DNA from: Rhizobium metallidurans
GTDB taxonomy: Bacteria; Pseudomonadota; Alphaproteobacteria; Rhizobiales; Rhizobiaceae
Direction: 5' to 3'
DNA: 64,000 bases
Assembly (NCBI RefSeq): GCF_014196505.1
Contig: NZ_JACIDW010000010.1
Location: 19,996 to 83,995 of the forward strand
The notes beneath the pieces are model-generated. The model searched no databases. It was given only the letters and a program-made list of their open reading frames with translations, and was not told where the DNA came from. The translations under genes and the position numbers were made by a program. Below, one piece after another: positions 28,118-36,569 of this stretch. How positions within the stretch are numbered: the first letter of the stretch is position 1; each line of letters opens with the position of its first letter.

Positions 28118-28561
28118 ATGATTACGCAGAAGGCGAAATACGCGCTTAGGGCGCTCACCGTTCTGGCCGAGGCCGATGACGGCGAACCGGTGATGATCTC
28201 CGATATCGCGGCGCAGCAGAAGATCCCGAAGAAGTTCCTCGAGCAGATCCTTCTCGACCTCAAGCACCAGGGCATCGTCGTCAGCCGTCGTGGCAAGCAG
28301 GGCGGATATCTGCTCCTGAAGCCGGCCGACATGATCACCTTCGGCGAAGTGCTGCGCATCATCGACGGCCCGATCGCCCCGCTTCCCTGCCTGTCGATCA
28401 CCGCCTACCGCAAATGCGACGACTGTGACGGCGAGCAGAACTGCCAGATCCGCCACGTCTTCGCCAAGGTCGCCGACGCCACCCGCAAGGTGCTGTTCTC
28501 GACGACAATCGCCGACGCCGTGGCACCGCGCGGTGCCGAAGTCACGCGGATGCTGGCCTAA
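28118..28561 (+). CDS. Rrf2-family regulator, likely of sulfate assimilation
   Basis: Regulator of 147 residues. The Rrf2 winged helix begins MITQKAKYALRALTVLAE and contains ISDIAAQQKIPKKFLEQILLDL plus the wing RRGKQGGYLLLKP. The segment LPCLSITAYRKCDDCDGEQNC has four cysteines and resembles the cluster-binding loop of IscR-type members. Divergent position opposite cysHDN and the operator overlapping its promoter suggest control of sulfur assimilation by cysteine or Fe-S status, as for other Rrf2 regulators of cysteine metabolism. Start at 28118 has a weak ribosome site. Confidence 0.88.
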   Translation: MITQKAKYALRALTVLAEADDGEPVMISDIAAQQKIPKKFLEQILLDLKHQGIVVSRRGKQGGYLLLKPADMITFGEVLRIIDGPIAPLPCLSITAYRKCDDCDGEQNCQIRHVFAKVADATRKVLFSTTIADAVAPRGAEVTRMLA

Positions 28562-28576
28562 CGCGCAACGCCGGCC

Positions 28577-29938
28577 TCAGTGGGCCGGCTCTTCCTGATG
28601 TGACGCCTTCTCCGCCGCGCGCCGCGCCCGGATCGCGGCTGCGATGAACACGCGCGACAGGCCGTGATAGAGCGGCTCGCGCGACAGGAAGCGTGACGTC
28701 ACGTAGCCGATCATCGACACCGCCATGATCGGGATCATCGCCTCATGATCGCCGGTCATCTCGAAGATGATCACGAAAGCCGTCATCGGTGCCTGTACGA
28801 CGCCGGCGAAATAGCCGGTCATGCCGAGGATGGCAGAAAGCGCGATGCTGCTGCCGATCAGCGTGCCGATCGTGCTGCCGAAACCGGCGCCGACGGCAAG
28901 CGAAGGCGCGAAGATGCCGCCAGGAATGCCCGACATCATCGACAGGAAGCTGGCGAGCAGCTTTTCCGCGAAGAAGAACAGCGGCAGCGCCTGCCCCTCG
29001 ACAGCACCTCTCGCCTGCTCGTAGCCCGTGCCGAAGGTGTTGCCGCCAGAGGCGATGCCGATGACGGCGATCGCCAGGCCGCAGCCGCCCGCGAGGCAGA
29101 GCATCCGCTTCAAGGGCTGGGGCTGCGCCCAGCGGCGCACACGCTGGCCGATATGGAGCGCAAGGCCACTGAAGCCGGCCCCCAGCGCCCCGCCGCCGAC
29201 GCCGCAGATGAGAACGAGGCTCCAATCGGCCATGTTCATGGGCGCCACCGAGGTGGAGCCGAAGTAGTTGTAGCTGCCCGACAGCCCCAGCGCTGCGAGA
29301 CCGGAGAGGATCACCGCCGTCAGCACCAGCCCGTTCGACCGCGACTCGTAGGTGCGGCTCATCTCCTCGATCGCAAACACGATGCCGGCAAGCGGCGTGT
29401 TGAAGGCGGCAGCGATACCGGCCGCCGAGCCCGCCAGGATCAGCCCGCGCGCCTGCGCCATGCCGCCGAAACGGGCGACGGCCAGCATGATCGACGCGCC
29501 CACCTGCACCGTCGGCCCCTCACGGCCGATCGATGCGCCGGAGAAGAGGCCGAGCACGGTCAGCAGGATCTTTCCGCCGGCGATCCGGAGCGACAGCAGC
29601 CGCGTGCGATCGGCTTCGTCATGCAGGTGACGGGCCGCGATCGCCTGCGGAATGCCGCTCCCCTGCGAATTCGGAAACAGCTTCGCCGCCAGGTAGGCTG
29701 ACAGCACGAAGCCGGCCGGCGTGATCACCAGCGGCAGCAGGAACGACCACCGCCCCGATGTCGTCACCGCCGCGAATGCCTTTTGCGAGATGTCGGCGAG
29801 TTCCGCGAAGGCGACGCTGATCAACCCGATCGCCAGCGCACCACACCAGAAGACCAGCCGCGGACGCCAGAGCGAGAACGAACCCCGAAACACGCGCGAA
29901 CGGCGGAGCAGCTTGGATTTGCGGTAGAGTGGGGGCAT
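28577..29938 (-). CDS. ClC-family chloride channel/antiporter
   Basis: Membrane protein of 453 residues with about 10-12 helices in the ClC fold. Signature motifs in order: GSGIPQAI, GREGPTVQ (with the gating Glu typical of H+/Cl- antiporters) and GIPGGIFAPSLAVG. The final helices hold SAILGMTGYFAGVVQAPMTAFVIIFEMTGD. The start at 29938 (MPPLYRKSKLL) is preferred to an open extension of 60 residues with low-complexity Pro/Arg content. It converges with the Rrf2 gene, the two stops being 15 bp apart. Confidence 0.93.
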   Translation of the reverse strand: MPPLYRKSKLLRRSRVFRGSFSLWRPRLVFWCGALAIGLISVAFAELADISQKAFAAVTTSGRWSFLLPLVITPAGFVLSAYLAAKLFPNSQGSGIPQAIAARHLHDEADRTRLLSLRIAGGKILLTVLGLFSGASIGREGPTVQVGASIMLAVARFGGMAQARGLILAGSAAGIAAAFNTPLAGIVFAIEEMSRTYESRSNGLVLTAVILSGLAALGLSGSYNYFGSTSVAPMNMADWSLVLICGVGGGALGAGFSGLALHIGQRVRRWAQPQPLKRMLCLAGGCGLAIAVIGIASGGNTFGTGYEQARGAVEGQALPLFFFAEKLLASFLSMMSGIPGGIFAPSLAVGAGFGSTIGTLIGSSIALSAILGMTGYFAGVVQAPMTAFVIIFEMTGDHEAMIPIMAVSMIGYVTSRFLSREPLYHGLSRVFIAAAIRARRAAEKASHQEEPAH

Positions 29939-30144
29939 GTCGGTCACTTGCGGTGGGGGCAGGATAGGGGGCACCGGTCTTATCTGCCCCGTGGCCGGCG
30001 TTTGCAAGTCCTGGCGAATATGCGGGGGAGCTTGCGGATGTCCTATTTTGTCAGACGGTCGGCTGATCGCCCGCCGAGCCGCAACTTGCCAGCTGTCGCC
30101 CGGCGCCGTATGATGCATCGCAATTGCAACGCGCGAGGTCCATC

Positions 30145-30417
30145 ATGAAATCCGCAACGCTGCCGTCTCTGCGTGTCGATCCAGAGCTGCGTGCCGCCGC
30201 TGAAAGCGTGCTTGAGGAAGGCGAAACGTTATCGGCGTTCGTCGAGAATTCGGTGCGAGCCCAAGTTCATTTTCGACGGACGCAGGACGAGTTCATCGCG
30301 CGTGGACTGGCCGCCCGCGATGAGGCTAAGAGAACCGGTGTCTACTATAGCGCGGAGGAAGTGCACGCCGAGCTTCGGCAGATGTTGGCTGATAAGAAAG
30401 CCGAGCTTCGCAAGTGA
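30145..30417 (+). CDS. YlcI/YnfO-like ribbon-helix-helix antitoxin
   Basis: Antitoxin of 90 residues: SATLPSLRVDPELRAAAESV, then LEEGETLSAFVENSVRAQVHFRRTQDEFIARGLAARDEAK. The RHH core near residues 5-45 binds DNA; the C-terminal acidic tail EVHAELRQMLADKKAELRK would bind the toxin. ATG at 30145 is the family start; an upstream in-frame ATG only adds seven residues. Its stop overlaps the toxin's GTG start by GTGA. Confidence 0.88.
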   Translation: MKSATLPSLRVDPELRAAAESVLEEGETLSAFVENSVRAQVHFRRTQDEFIARGLAARDEAKRTGVYYSAEEVHAELRQMLADKKAELRK

Positions 30418-30713
30418 GTTTCGAGCTGCGCTATTCCCCCGCAGCAAGATTGGATATCCGGCGCCTCTATAGATTTCTATTGGATCGCGATCCAGTCGTG
30501 GCCGAAAAGGCAATCAATGTGATCGAAAAGGCAATCGGGAACCTCGCGGATTTTCCGTTCTCGTCTCGAAAGACCCGAGGGAACCTCCCACGAATACGAG
30601 AACTTGTGATCCCTTTCAGCAATTCAGGCTACGTCGCGCTATATGAAATCGAAGACAGCACAACCGTGACCATCCTCGCCGTCCGCCACCAGCGCGAAGA
30701 CGACTACCACTAA
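30414..30713 (+). CDS. ParE/RelE-family toxin
   Basis: Toxin of 99 residues starting at GTG 30414 in the overlap GTGA with the antitoxin. SFELRYSPAARLDIRRLYRFLLDRDP and GNLPRIRELVIPFSNSGYVALYEIE, ending TVTILAVRHQREDDYH, are the ParE/RelE pattern (basic core and C-terminal RHQRE.DY). ParE-type toxins inhibit DNA gyrase. The module ends three bases before the convergent betA stop. Confidence 0.88.
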   Translation: MSFELRYSPAARLDIRRLYRFLLDRDPVVAEKAINVIEKAIGNLADFPFSSRKTRGNLPRIRELVIPFSNSGYVALYEIEDSTTVTILAVRHQREDDYH

Positions 30714-30716
30714 CCC

Positions 30717-32366
30717 CTACCGGTCACTCACTTCCCATCGCGGATTGATCCACGGCTCCTGGTTGGAACGCGGCAGCGGCTGCTTGCCGAGAATGTGGTC
30801 GGCGGCTTTCTCGCCGGTCATGATCGACGGGCCGTTGAGGTTGCCATAGGTCACATGCGGGAAGATGGAACTGTCGGCGACGCGCAGGCCATCGACGCCG
30901 ATCACCCGCGTTTCCGGATCGACCACCGCCATAGGATCGTCCTTGGCGCCCATCTTGCAGGTGCCGCAGGGGTGATAGGCGCTTTCCAGGTGCTCGCGCA
31001 GGAAGGCGTCGATCTGGTCGTCGGTCTGGACGCTCTCGCCCGGCTGGATCTCGGCGCCGCGATACTGGTCGAAGGCCTGCTGGCCGAAGATCTCGCGGGT
31101 CAGCCGCACGCAGTGGCGGAACTTCTCCCAGTCCTCGGCATGGCTCATATAGTTGAAGCGGATCAACGGATCGGCCTTCGGGTCGGATGAGGCGAGCGTC
31201 ACGTTCCCGCGTGATTTCGACAGGTTATAGCCGACATGCACCTGGAAGCCGTGGCTCTTGGCGGCCGCCTTGCCGTCATAGCTGATCGCCACCGGCAGGA
31301 AGTGATACTGGATATCCGGCTGCTTGACGCCGGGGCCCGAGCGCAGGAAGGCGCAGGCCTCGAACTGGTTGGAGGTGCCGAGCCCCGACTTGGTGAACAT
31401 CCACTGCGCGCCTGCAACGCCCTGCCAGAACCAGGGAAGCCACGAGTAAAGCGACACCGGCTTGGTCGAGACCTGCTGGAAATAGAATTCCATATGGTCC
31501 TGCAGGTTGGCGCCGACACCGGGCCGGTCCGCCTTCACCTCGATCCCCATCTCCTTCAGATGCGCCGCCGGGCCGATGCCCGAGAGCATCAGCAGCTTCG
31601 GCGAGTTGAAGGACGAGGCCGAGACGATCACCTCGCGATTGGCCTTGACGATTTCCACCGTGCCGCCGCGCTCGATCTCCACGCCAACAGCCCGGCCGTT
31701 TTCGATCACCACCTTGCGGGCAAGGCCATGGACGAGATCGACGTTCGCGCGCTTCTGCGCCGGCTTCAGATAGGCCGACGCGGCCGACCAGCGGCGCCCC
31801 TGAAAGATCGTCTGCTCCATCAGCCCGAAGCCTTCCTGCTTCGAGCCGTTATAGTCGTCCGTCGCCTCGAAGCCCGCCTGTTTGCCGGCCTCGATGAAGG
31901 CGTGGAACAGCGGGTTGCGGAAGCCGCCGCGCTGTACATGCAGCGGCCCGTCGGTTCCGCGCCAGCCCTCTTCGCCGCCGTGGCTGTGCTCCATCCGCTT
32001 GAAGTAGGGGAGCACGTCGGCATAGGCCCAGCCATTGGCCCCGAGCGCCTCCCAGCGGTTGTAATCCTCCGCATGTCCGCGCACATAGACCATGCCGTTG
32101 ATCGACGACGACCCGCCGATCACCTTGCCGCGCGGCGCCGTAATGCGCCGGTTGTTGAGGTGAGGCTCGGGCTCCGAGAGATAGCCCCAATTGTAGCGCT
32201 TCATGCTCATCGGCCAGGCAAGAGCCGCCGGCATCTGGATAAACGGCCCGAAATCCGACCCGCCGGCCTCGATGACGATAACGCTGTTCCTGCCGTCTTC
32301 GGAGAGACGATAGGCAAGCGCCGAGCCCGCCGAGCCGGAACCGATGATGACGAAATCTGCCTGCAT
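30717..32366 (-). CDS. betA: Choline dehydrogenase BetA
   Basis: FAD-dependent GMC oxidoreductase oxidising choline to betaine aldehyde, the first step of glycine betaine synthesis for osmoprotection. 549 residues. The N-terminal FAD site is [23 protein letters not shown] signatures are [23 protein letters not shown] and [17 protein letters not shown]; the active-site His is in the HPCGTCKMG region. Start chosen at 32366 (MQAD), matching family N-termini, although ATGs at 32378 and 32372 are open. It is separated from betB by a toxin-antitoxin module on the opposite strand. Confidence 0.95.
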   Translation of the reverse strand: MQADFVIIGSGSAGSALAYRLSEDGRNSVIVIEAGGSDFGPFIQMPAALAWPMSMKRYNWGYLSEPEPHLNNRRITAPRGKVIGGSSSINGMVYVRGHAEDYNRWEALGANGWAYADVLPYFKRMEHSHGGEEGWRGTDGPLHVQRGGFRNPLFHAFIEAGKQAGFEATDDYNGSKQEGFGLMEQTIFQGRRWSAASAYLKPAQKRANVDLVHGLARKVVIENGRAVGVEIERGGTVEIVKANREVIVSASSFNSPKLLMLSGIGPAAHLKEMGIEVKADRPGVGANLQDHMEFYFQQVSTKPVSLYSWLPWFWQGVAGAQWMFTKSGLGTSNQFEACAFLRSGPGVKQPDIQYHFLPVAISYDGKAAAKSHGFQVHVGYNLSKSRGNVTLASSDPKADPLIRFNYMSHAEDWEKFRHCVRLTREIFGQQAFDQYRGAEIQPGESVQTDDQIDAFLREHLESAYHPCGTCKMGAKDDPMAVVDPETRVIGVDGLRVADSSIFPHVTYGNLNGPSIMTGEKAADHILGKQPLPRSNQEPWINPRWEVSDR

Positions 32367-32462
32367 GGTCATTCCCATATCTCTGGAACTTTGCTACTAG
32401 TGGGTGTATTGCGGAATGCTATTTTTTTGCTGGTCGAATTTATCGCTGAGAGCTATATTGCG

Positions 32463-32708
32463 ATGAAGCAGATTGTCATCACCCGCGAGGCGCAAAAGAG
32501 CCTGAGCCTCATGCAACCGAAGCGCCGGGCCGCGATCTATGCGAAGCTCGACGCCTATGCCCTTGGGCAACCGGTCGACATAAAGAAGTTGCAGGGCAGG
32601 GACTACTATCGCATCCGCGTTGGTCGGGACCGCGTGATCATCGACGATCAGGGCAGGGTCGTCATGGTCATCGAGGCAGGCCCGCGCGGCAGTATCTACA
32701 AGGAATAG
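32463..32708 (+). CDS. RelE-like toxin of a module inside the bet operon
   Basis: Toxin of 81 residues: MKQIVITREAQKSLSLMQPK and RRAAIYAKLDAYALGQPVDIKKLQGRDYYRIRVGRDRVIIDDQGRVVMVIEAGPRGSIYKE. The DYYRIRVGRDRVII core and GPRGSIYK tail are those of RelE/HigB mRNA interferases. Toxin precedes antitoxin, as in higBA. It lies on the plus strand between betA and betB, which are on the minus strand, so it interrupts the usual betIBA order. Confidence 0.9.
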   Translation: MKQIVITREAQKSLSLMQPKRRAAIYAKLDAYALGQPVDIKKLQGRDYYRIRVGRDRVIIDDQGRVVMVIEAGPRGSIYKE

Positions 32709-32714
32709 GACGCG

Positions 32715-33068
32715 ATGGGCGATATCCAGAAGCTGACGATCGATGGGAAGAACTACGTCCTTCTGACTGAAGAAGACTATGAGGACTTGGTCGATGGCTT
32801 GCAGGCCGACGCCATAATGTCGCGCGTCGCCGCCGGCGAGGAAACTTGGCCCTATGAGTTCGTCAAGGAACTCACGGAAAGCGACAGCCGCATCCGCAGC
32901 TTTCGCAACTACCGTGGCATGACGATTTCCGAGTTGGCCGCCGCCGCCGGGATTTCGCAGCCCTATCTCTCCGAAATCGAGACCGGCAAGAAGACGGGCT
33001 CCGTCGATGTGCTGAAGCGCATCGCGTCGGCCCTGAATGTCGATCTCGACGATCTCGTTGTCGGCTGA
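32715..33068 (+). CDS. XRE-family antitoxin
   Basis: Antitoxin of 117 residues. The N-terminal half (IDGKNYVLLTEEDYEDLVDGLQADAIMSRVAAGEE) binds the toxin and resembles a prevent-host-death-like segment. The C-terminal Cro/CI helix-turn-helix is RSFRNYRGMTISELAAAAGISQPYLSEIETGKKTGSVDVLKRIASALNVDLDDL. Six bases separate it from the toxin, indicating one transcript. It ends eight bases before the convergent betB stop. Confidence 0.9.
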   Translation: MGDIQKLTIDGKNYVLLTEEDYEDLVDGLQADAIMSRVAAGEETWPYEFVKELTESDSRIRSFRNYRGMTISELAAAAGISQPYLSEIETGKKTGSVDVLKRIASALNVDLDDLVVG

Positions 33069-33075
33069 GTTCATA

Positions 33076-34539
33076 TCAATAAGGCGCCTGAACCGGCCCC
33101 ATGCCGACATAGACCGTCTTCAGCTCCGAATAATGCTCCAGCGCGGCAAGCGAATTCTCGCGGCCGAAGCCGGATTGCTTGGAGCCGCCGAAGGGGATTT
33201 CGACCGGGCAGAGATTGTAGGTGTTGATCCACAGCGTGCCGGCCTCGAGCAGATCGACCACCCGGTGGGCGCGGCTCATGTCTGAGGTGAAGACGCCGGC
33301 CGCCAGGCCGAATTCGGTGGCGTTGCCGCGCGCGATGACTTCCGCCTCGTCCTCGAAATCGAGCACGCACATGACGGGCCCGAAGATCTCCTCGCGGGCG
33401 ATCGTCATTTCGTCGGTCACGTCCGAAAACACCGTCGGCTGCACATAATAGCCTTCGCCCGACACGTTGTTCGGAATGCCGCCGCCGACCACGAGCGTCG
33501 CGCCCTCGGCCTTGCCCTTCTCGATGTAATCGAGGACCTTCTCGCGCTGCGCCCAGGAGACCATCGGGCCGATCTGCGTCGCCTCGTTCATGGGATCGCC
33601 GATGACAATCGCCTCGGTGCGCGCCTTCAGCCGCTTCAGGAATTCGCTCTTGATAGCCTTCTGCACGAAGACGCGGGTGCCGTTGGAGCAGACCTGGCCG
33701 GTCGAATAGAAATTGCCGAGCATGGCGCCGCCCACCGCGCTGTCGATATCGGCATCGTCGAAGACGATCAGCGGCGATTTCCCGCCAAGCTCCATCGTCA
33801 CATGCTTGAGATTGCCGGCGGCGGCCGCCGCCACCCTGCGGCCCGTCGGCACCGAACCCGTCAGCGACACCTTGGCGACATCGGGATGGTTGACCAGCAG
33901 CGGCCCGGTGTCCCGGTCGCCCTGGATGACGTTGAAGAGCCCCTTCGGAAGACCCGCCTCGATCAGGATCTCGGCGATCTTCAGGGCGCCGAGCGGCGTG
34001 TTTTCGGAGGGCTTGAAGACCATGGCGTTACCGGCGGCGAGCGCCGGTGCGGCCTTCCAGCAGGTGATCTGCTGCGGATAGTTCCAGGCGCCGATGCCGA
34101 CGCAGACGCCGAGCGGCACGCGCTTGGTATAGGCGAAATCGCCGCCGAGCGGGATGTAGGAGCCGTTGAGGCCGGCCGCGATCACGCCGCCGAAGAACTC
34201 GAAGCTGTCGGCGCCGGAGGTCGGATCGGCGACGATGGTCTCCTGGATCGGCTTGCCGGTATCGAGCGTTTCGAGTTCGGAGAGCTCGCGGTTGCGCTCG
34301 CGCATGATGTCGGCGGCCCGCTTCAGGATGCGGCCGCGCGCCGTCGGGCTCATCGCCGCCCATTCCGGCTGGGCGCGCTTGGCCGCCGCGATCGCCTTTT
34401 CGACGATGGCGGGCGTGGCGGCATGGAGCCGCGCGATGACCTCGCCGGTCGCCGGATAAAGGCTTTCGATCACGGTGCCGGCATCGTCCTCGACATACTC
34501 GCCATCGATGAAGTGCGATGCTGTGGGCTGGGCTCTCAT
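33076..34539 (-). CDS. betB: Betaine aldehyde dehydrogenase BetB
   Basis: Oxidises betaine aldehyde to glycine betaine with NAD. 487 residues, normal for the family. Motifs: PWNYPQ-type NAD-binding segment ([38 protein letters not shown]), [11 protein letters not shown], the catalytic Glu in [17 protein letters not shown] and the catalytic Cys in [16 protein letters not shown]. Starts two bases from the betI stop, so betI-betB is a unit. betC (choline sulfatase) is absent. Confidence 0.95.
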   Translation of the reverse strand: MRAQPTASHFIDGEYVEDDAGTVIESLYPATGEVIARLHAATPAIVEKAIAAAKRAQPEWAAMSPTARGRILKRAADIMRERNRELSELETLDTGKPIQETIVADPTSGADSFEFFGGVIAAGLNGSYIPLGGDFAYTKRVPLGVCVGIGAWNYPQQITCWKAAPALAAGNAMVFKPSENTPLGALKIAEILIEAGLPKGLFNVIQGDRDTGPLLVNHPDVAKVSLTGSVPTGRRVAAAAAGNLKHVTMELGGKSPLIVFDDADIDSAVGGAMLGNFYSTGQVCSNGTRVFVQKAIKSEFLKRLKARTEAIVIGDPMNEATQIGPMVSWAQREKVLDYIEKGKAEGATLVVGGGIPNNVSGEGYYVQPTVFSDVTDEMTIAREEIFGPVMCVLDFEDEAEVIARGNATEFGLAAGVFTSDMSRAHRVVDLLEAGTLWINTYNLCPVEIPFGGSKQSGFGRENSLAALEHYSELKTVYVGMGPVQAPY

Positions 34540-34540
34540 G

Positions 34541-35227
34541 TCAGATGTCCTTGCGGTGCTTGGGTTCGCTTTCCCTTCTCCCCTCGGGGAGAAGGTGGCC
34601 TGAAAGGCCGGATGAGGGGGCTGCGCCTGCTTCGCTCAAAGAAGCCGGGTGGCGGTCCAGCTGTATCGTCACATAATCCTCCGTCAGCGCGATCGATGCC
34701 TCGGCGCCAATGGGCGTCGAGCCGAGACTCTGGCGGATGTAGAGCCCGTCGATCATCGCGGCCACGCCTTCGGCGATGTGTTCCGCGACATCAACGGGGC
34801 AGAGCGGCTTCAGGTTGGCGAGAAGGTTGGAACGCAGGCGCCTCGCGTAGATCACCAGGAAGCGGCGCGTCTCTTCCGAGCGCTGCGCCTCGGCATAGAA
34901 GGCGAGCCAGGCGGCGATCGTCTGCGGCGCGAACTGGTCGGCATGGAAGCTGACGCTGATCACCGCCGAAAGCCGCGCGCGCGGCGTGGGCGCCGCCTTC
35001 AGCGCCGTCACCGCGTCGTCGCGCAACTGCTTTAGAAGCGAGCGGATCGTCTCGATAAGCAGCTGTTCCTTGCTGCCGAAATAATGGTGCGCCAGGGCCG
35101 GCGAAACACCCGCCTTCCTGGCGATCTCGGACATGGTGACGCTGAGCGAGCCGTGATCCCCGATCACGCGCAGCGCTGCGTCGACGAGCGCCTTGCGGCG
35201 CATCGGTTCCATTCCGACTTTCGGCAC
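34541..35227 (-). CDS. betI: TetR-family repressor BetI with repeat-encoded tail
   Basis: Choline-responsive repressor of the bet genes, 228 residues. The TetR helix-turn-helix is [20 protein letters not shown], then [27 protein letters not shown]. The ligand domain runs to [19 protein letters not shown]. The last about 25 residues ([20 protein letters not shown] and on) are encoded by a C-rich hairpin repeat (34575-34621) and its flank, so the native C-terminus has been replaced or extended. A BetI-type palindrome lies at 35260-35279, 33 bp upstream. Confidence 0.93.
   Translation of the reverse strand: MPKVGMEPMRRKALVDAALRVIGDHGSLSVTMSEIARKAGVSPALAHHYFGSKEQLLIETIRSLLKQLRDDAVTALKAAPTPRARLSAVISVSFHADQFAPQTIAAWLAFYAEAQRSEETRRFLVIYARRLRSNLLANLKPLCPVDVAEHIAEGVAAMIDGLYIRQSLGSTPIGAEASIALTEDYVTIQLDRHPASLSEAGAAPSSGLSGHLLPEGRRESEPKHRKDI
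34575..34621. repeat. C-rich hairpin repeat, copy 3, inside betI
   Basis: CTTCTCCCC-T-CGGGGAGAAG followed by GTGGCCTGAAAGGCCGGATG and AGGGGGC, the same unit as copy 1. It lies in frame within the betI coding end. Confidence 0.85.
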
Positions 35228-35259
35228 GGTCCTTCTCCTGCAATAGCGTCAGCATAATT

Positions 35260-35279
35260 TTGATTGACTGATCAATCAA
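35260..35279. promoter_or_regulatory. BetI operator
   Basis: TTGATTGA-CTGA-TCAATCAA, perfect 8-bp inverted arms with a 4-bp spacer, 33 bp upstream of betI. This resembles the known BetI operator pattern (TTGATTG...CAAT) and would give autoregulation. Confidence 0.8.
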
Positions 35280-35365
35280 CAAAAATCCGATCGTCTTTTC
35301 CGCAAGATGTCTCTTTTCATCCGGCGTTTCTGCGCCATACTCTATGAACAACCGGGAGGTGCATG

Positions 35366-35917
35366 ATGACAGACATGTCCGATGAAATGCCTTCGTCTTC
35401 CTCGCTGCGGTCGAAATGGGTCTGGTTCGTCGTCCTCGGCGCGCTGCTGATCGTCTTCGGCGCCATCGCCGCCGCCAACGTCGTCCTCGCCACCGTCGTT
35501 TCCGTCTATTACGTCGGCCTGCTCATGCTGGTCGGCGGCATCGTCTATCTCGCCCATGCCTTTCAGGTGCGCGAGTGGGAGCAGCTGTTGTTCTGGGCGC
35601 TGAGCGGCGTGCTTTACGTGCTGGCCGGCGTCTTCGCCTTCATGAATCCCATTCTGGCATCGGCGGCGCTGACGCTGTTGCTGGCCATGGCCTTGCTGGT
35701 GGCGGGTGTCTTCCGCGTCTTCGTCGGCTGGCGCATGCGCCCGTCGAAAGGCTGGGGCTGGGTGCTTGCAAGCGGCCTGATCACGGCGCTCGCGGGCTTC
35801 GTCATCGTGCTCGGCTGGCCGGTCAACAGCCTGTGGATCCTCGGCTTGTTCCTGGCCTGCGACCTGCTGCTTCAGGGCTGGTCGATGCTGGCCTTCGGCC
35901 TCGCGATCCGTCGCTGA
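35366..35917 (+). CDS. HdeD-family (DUF308) membrane protein
   Basis: Inner-membrane protein of 183 residues with six hydrophobic segments (VWFVVLGALLIVFGAIAAAN, YYVGLLMLVGGIVYLAHAF, LLFWALSGVLYVLAGVFAF and three more). This is the HdeD fold linked to acid resistance in enterics. Start at 35366 gives a six-base spacing from GGGAGG; the ATG at 35363 leaves only three. Divergent from betI across the operator, so its promoter could be affected by BetI. Confidence 0.88.
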   Translation: MTDMSDEMPSSSSLRSKWVWFVVLGALLIVFGAIAAANVVLATVVSVYYVGLLMLVGGIVYLAHAFQVREWEQLLFWALSGVLYVLAGVFAFMNPILASAALTLLLAMALLVAGVFRVFVGWRMRPSKGWGWVLASGLITALAGFVIVLGWPVNSLWILGLFLACDLLLQGWSMLAFGLAIRR

Positions 35918-36130
35918 TTGTGCCCGCTATTCACAGCCCGTTCATCACGCACTGTTTCTTTTTTGACAAGAATGTGAGCGGAGACTAAAATTCACATGGT
36001 GGTGGAGGTCGCAAACATGCGAAAGCGACGCTGCCCACGGCCCCGACACCCGCGATCGGAAGGGCGGCTGAGAGCGAGTGCGTATCCGTCCGCCGGCCGG
36101 GCAAGCATCTGTCCGGCGTGGCGACGGGAG

Positions 36131-36168
36131 GCCCATAAGGCAATGGGAGGCCCACGAGGCAATGGGAG
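36131..36168. repeat. 19-bp tandem duplication before the ParD-like gene
   Basis: GCCCATAAGGCAATGGGAG directly followed by GCCCACGAGGCAATGGGAG (one position-pair differs). Each copy contains a GGGAG that may serve as, or mimic, a ribosome binding site for the ATG at 36176. Confidence 0.7.
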
Positions 36169-36175
36169 AAATGTC

Positions 36176-36403
36176 ATGCCGATGGTAACCGTTTCCATCT
36201 CTCCGCTGCAGGCGGCCGATATCCGCGCGGCGATCGACGACGGCACCTATGTGTCCAGCAGCGAGGTGGTGCGCGAAGCGCTCCGGCTGTGGGATGCCGC
36301 CCGCAAGGTCGATGGTCTGCAGGGCCAGCGCGATTGCGCACCCGCCGATGCCAAATGCGTCGCCGACATGTTCGCCGACCACGAGCATCGCCGCTCCGCC
36401 TGA
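36176..36403 (+). CDS. ParD-like antitoxin, orphan
   Basis: Protein of 75 residues: MPMVTVSISPLQAADIRAAI, then DDGTYVSSSEVVREALRLWDAARKV is the ParD ribbon-helix-helix pattern. The following tail (DGLQGQRDCAPADAKCVADMFADHEHRRSA) is not a recognised toxin-binding segment. No parE follows: the next gene is an EAL-GGDEF protein 166 bp away. An antitoxin remnant or a stand-alone repressor. A tandem duplication precedes it. Confidence 0.75.
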   Translation: MPMVTVSISPLQAADIRAAIDDGTYVSSSEVVREALRLWDAARKVDGLQGQRDCAPADAKCVADMFADHEHRRSA

Positions 36404-36569
36404 ACGCAGGCGTATATGGCCGCCGTCTGGCACGACGGTTGCGACATGGGCTGGCGATAAAACGCCAAGTTTCACAAAAGCTTCACATTGGCGAAAGTGT
36501 TCGTTGACGCTTCCGCACTAGTCTCCGCGCGAAAAAACGACAAAACAATGCCGCACAGTGGAGAATGGC

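Noticed and set aside
29939..30144. Fluoride riboswitch upstream of the ClC gene
   Set aside because: No match to the conserved fluoride aptamer pattern, and the ClC protein has the GREGP gating glutamate of chloride antiporters rather than fluoride-type features.
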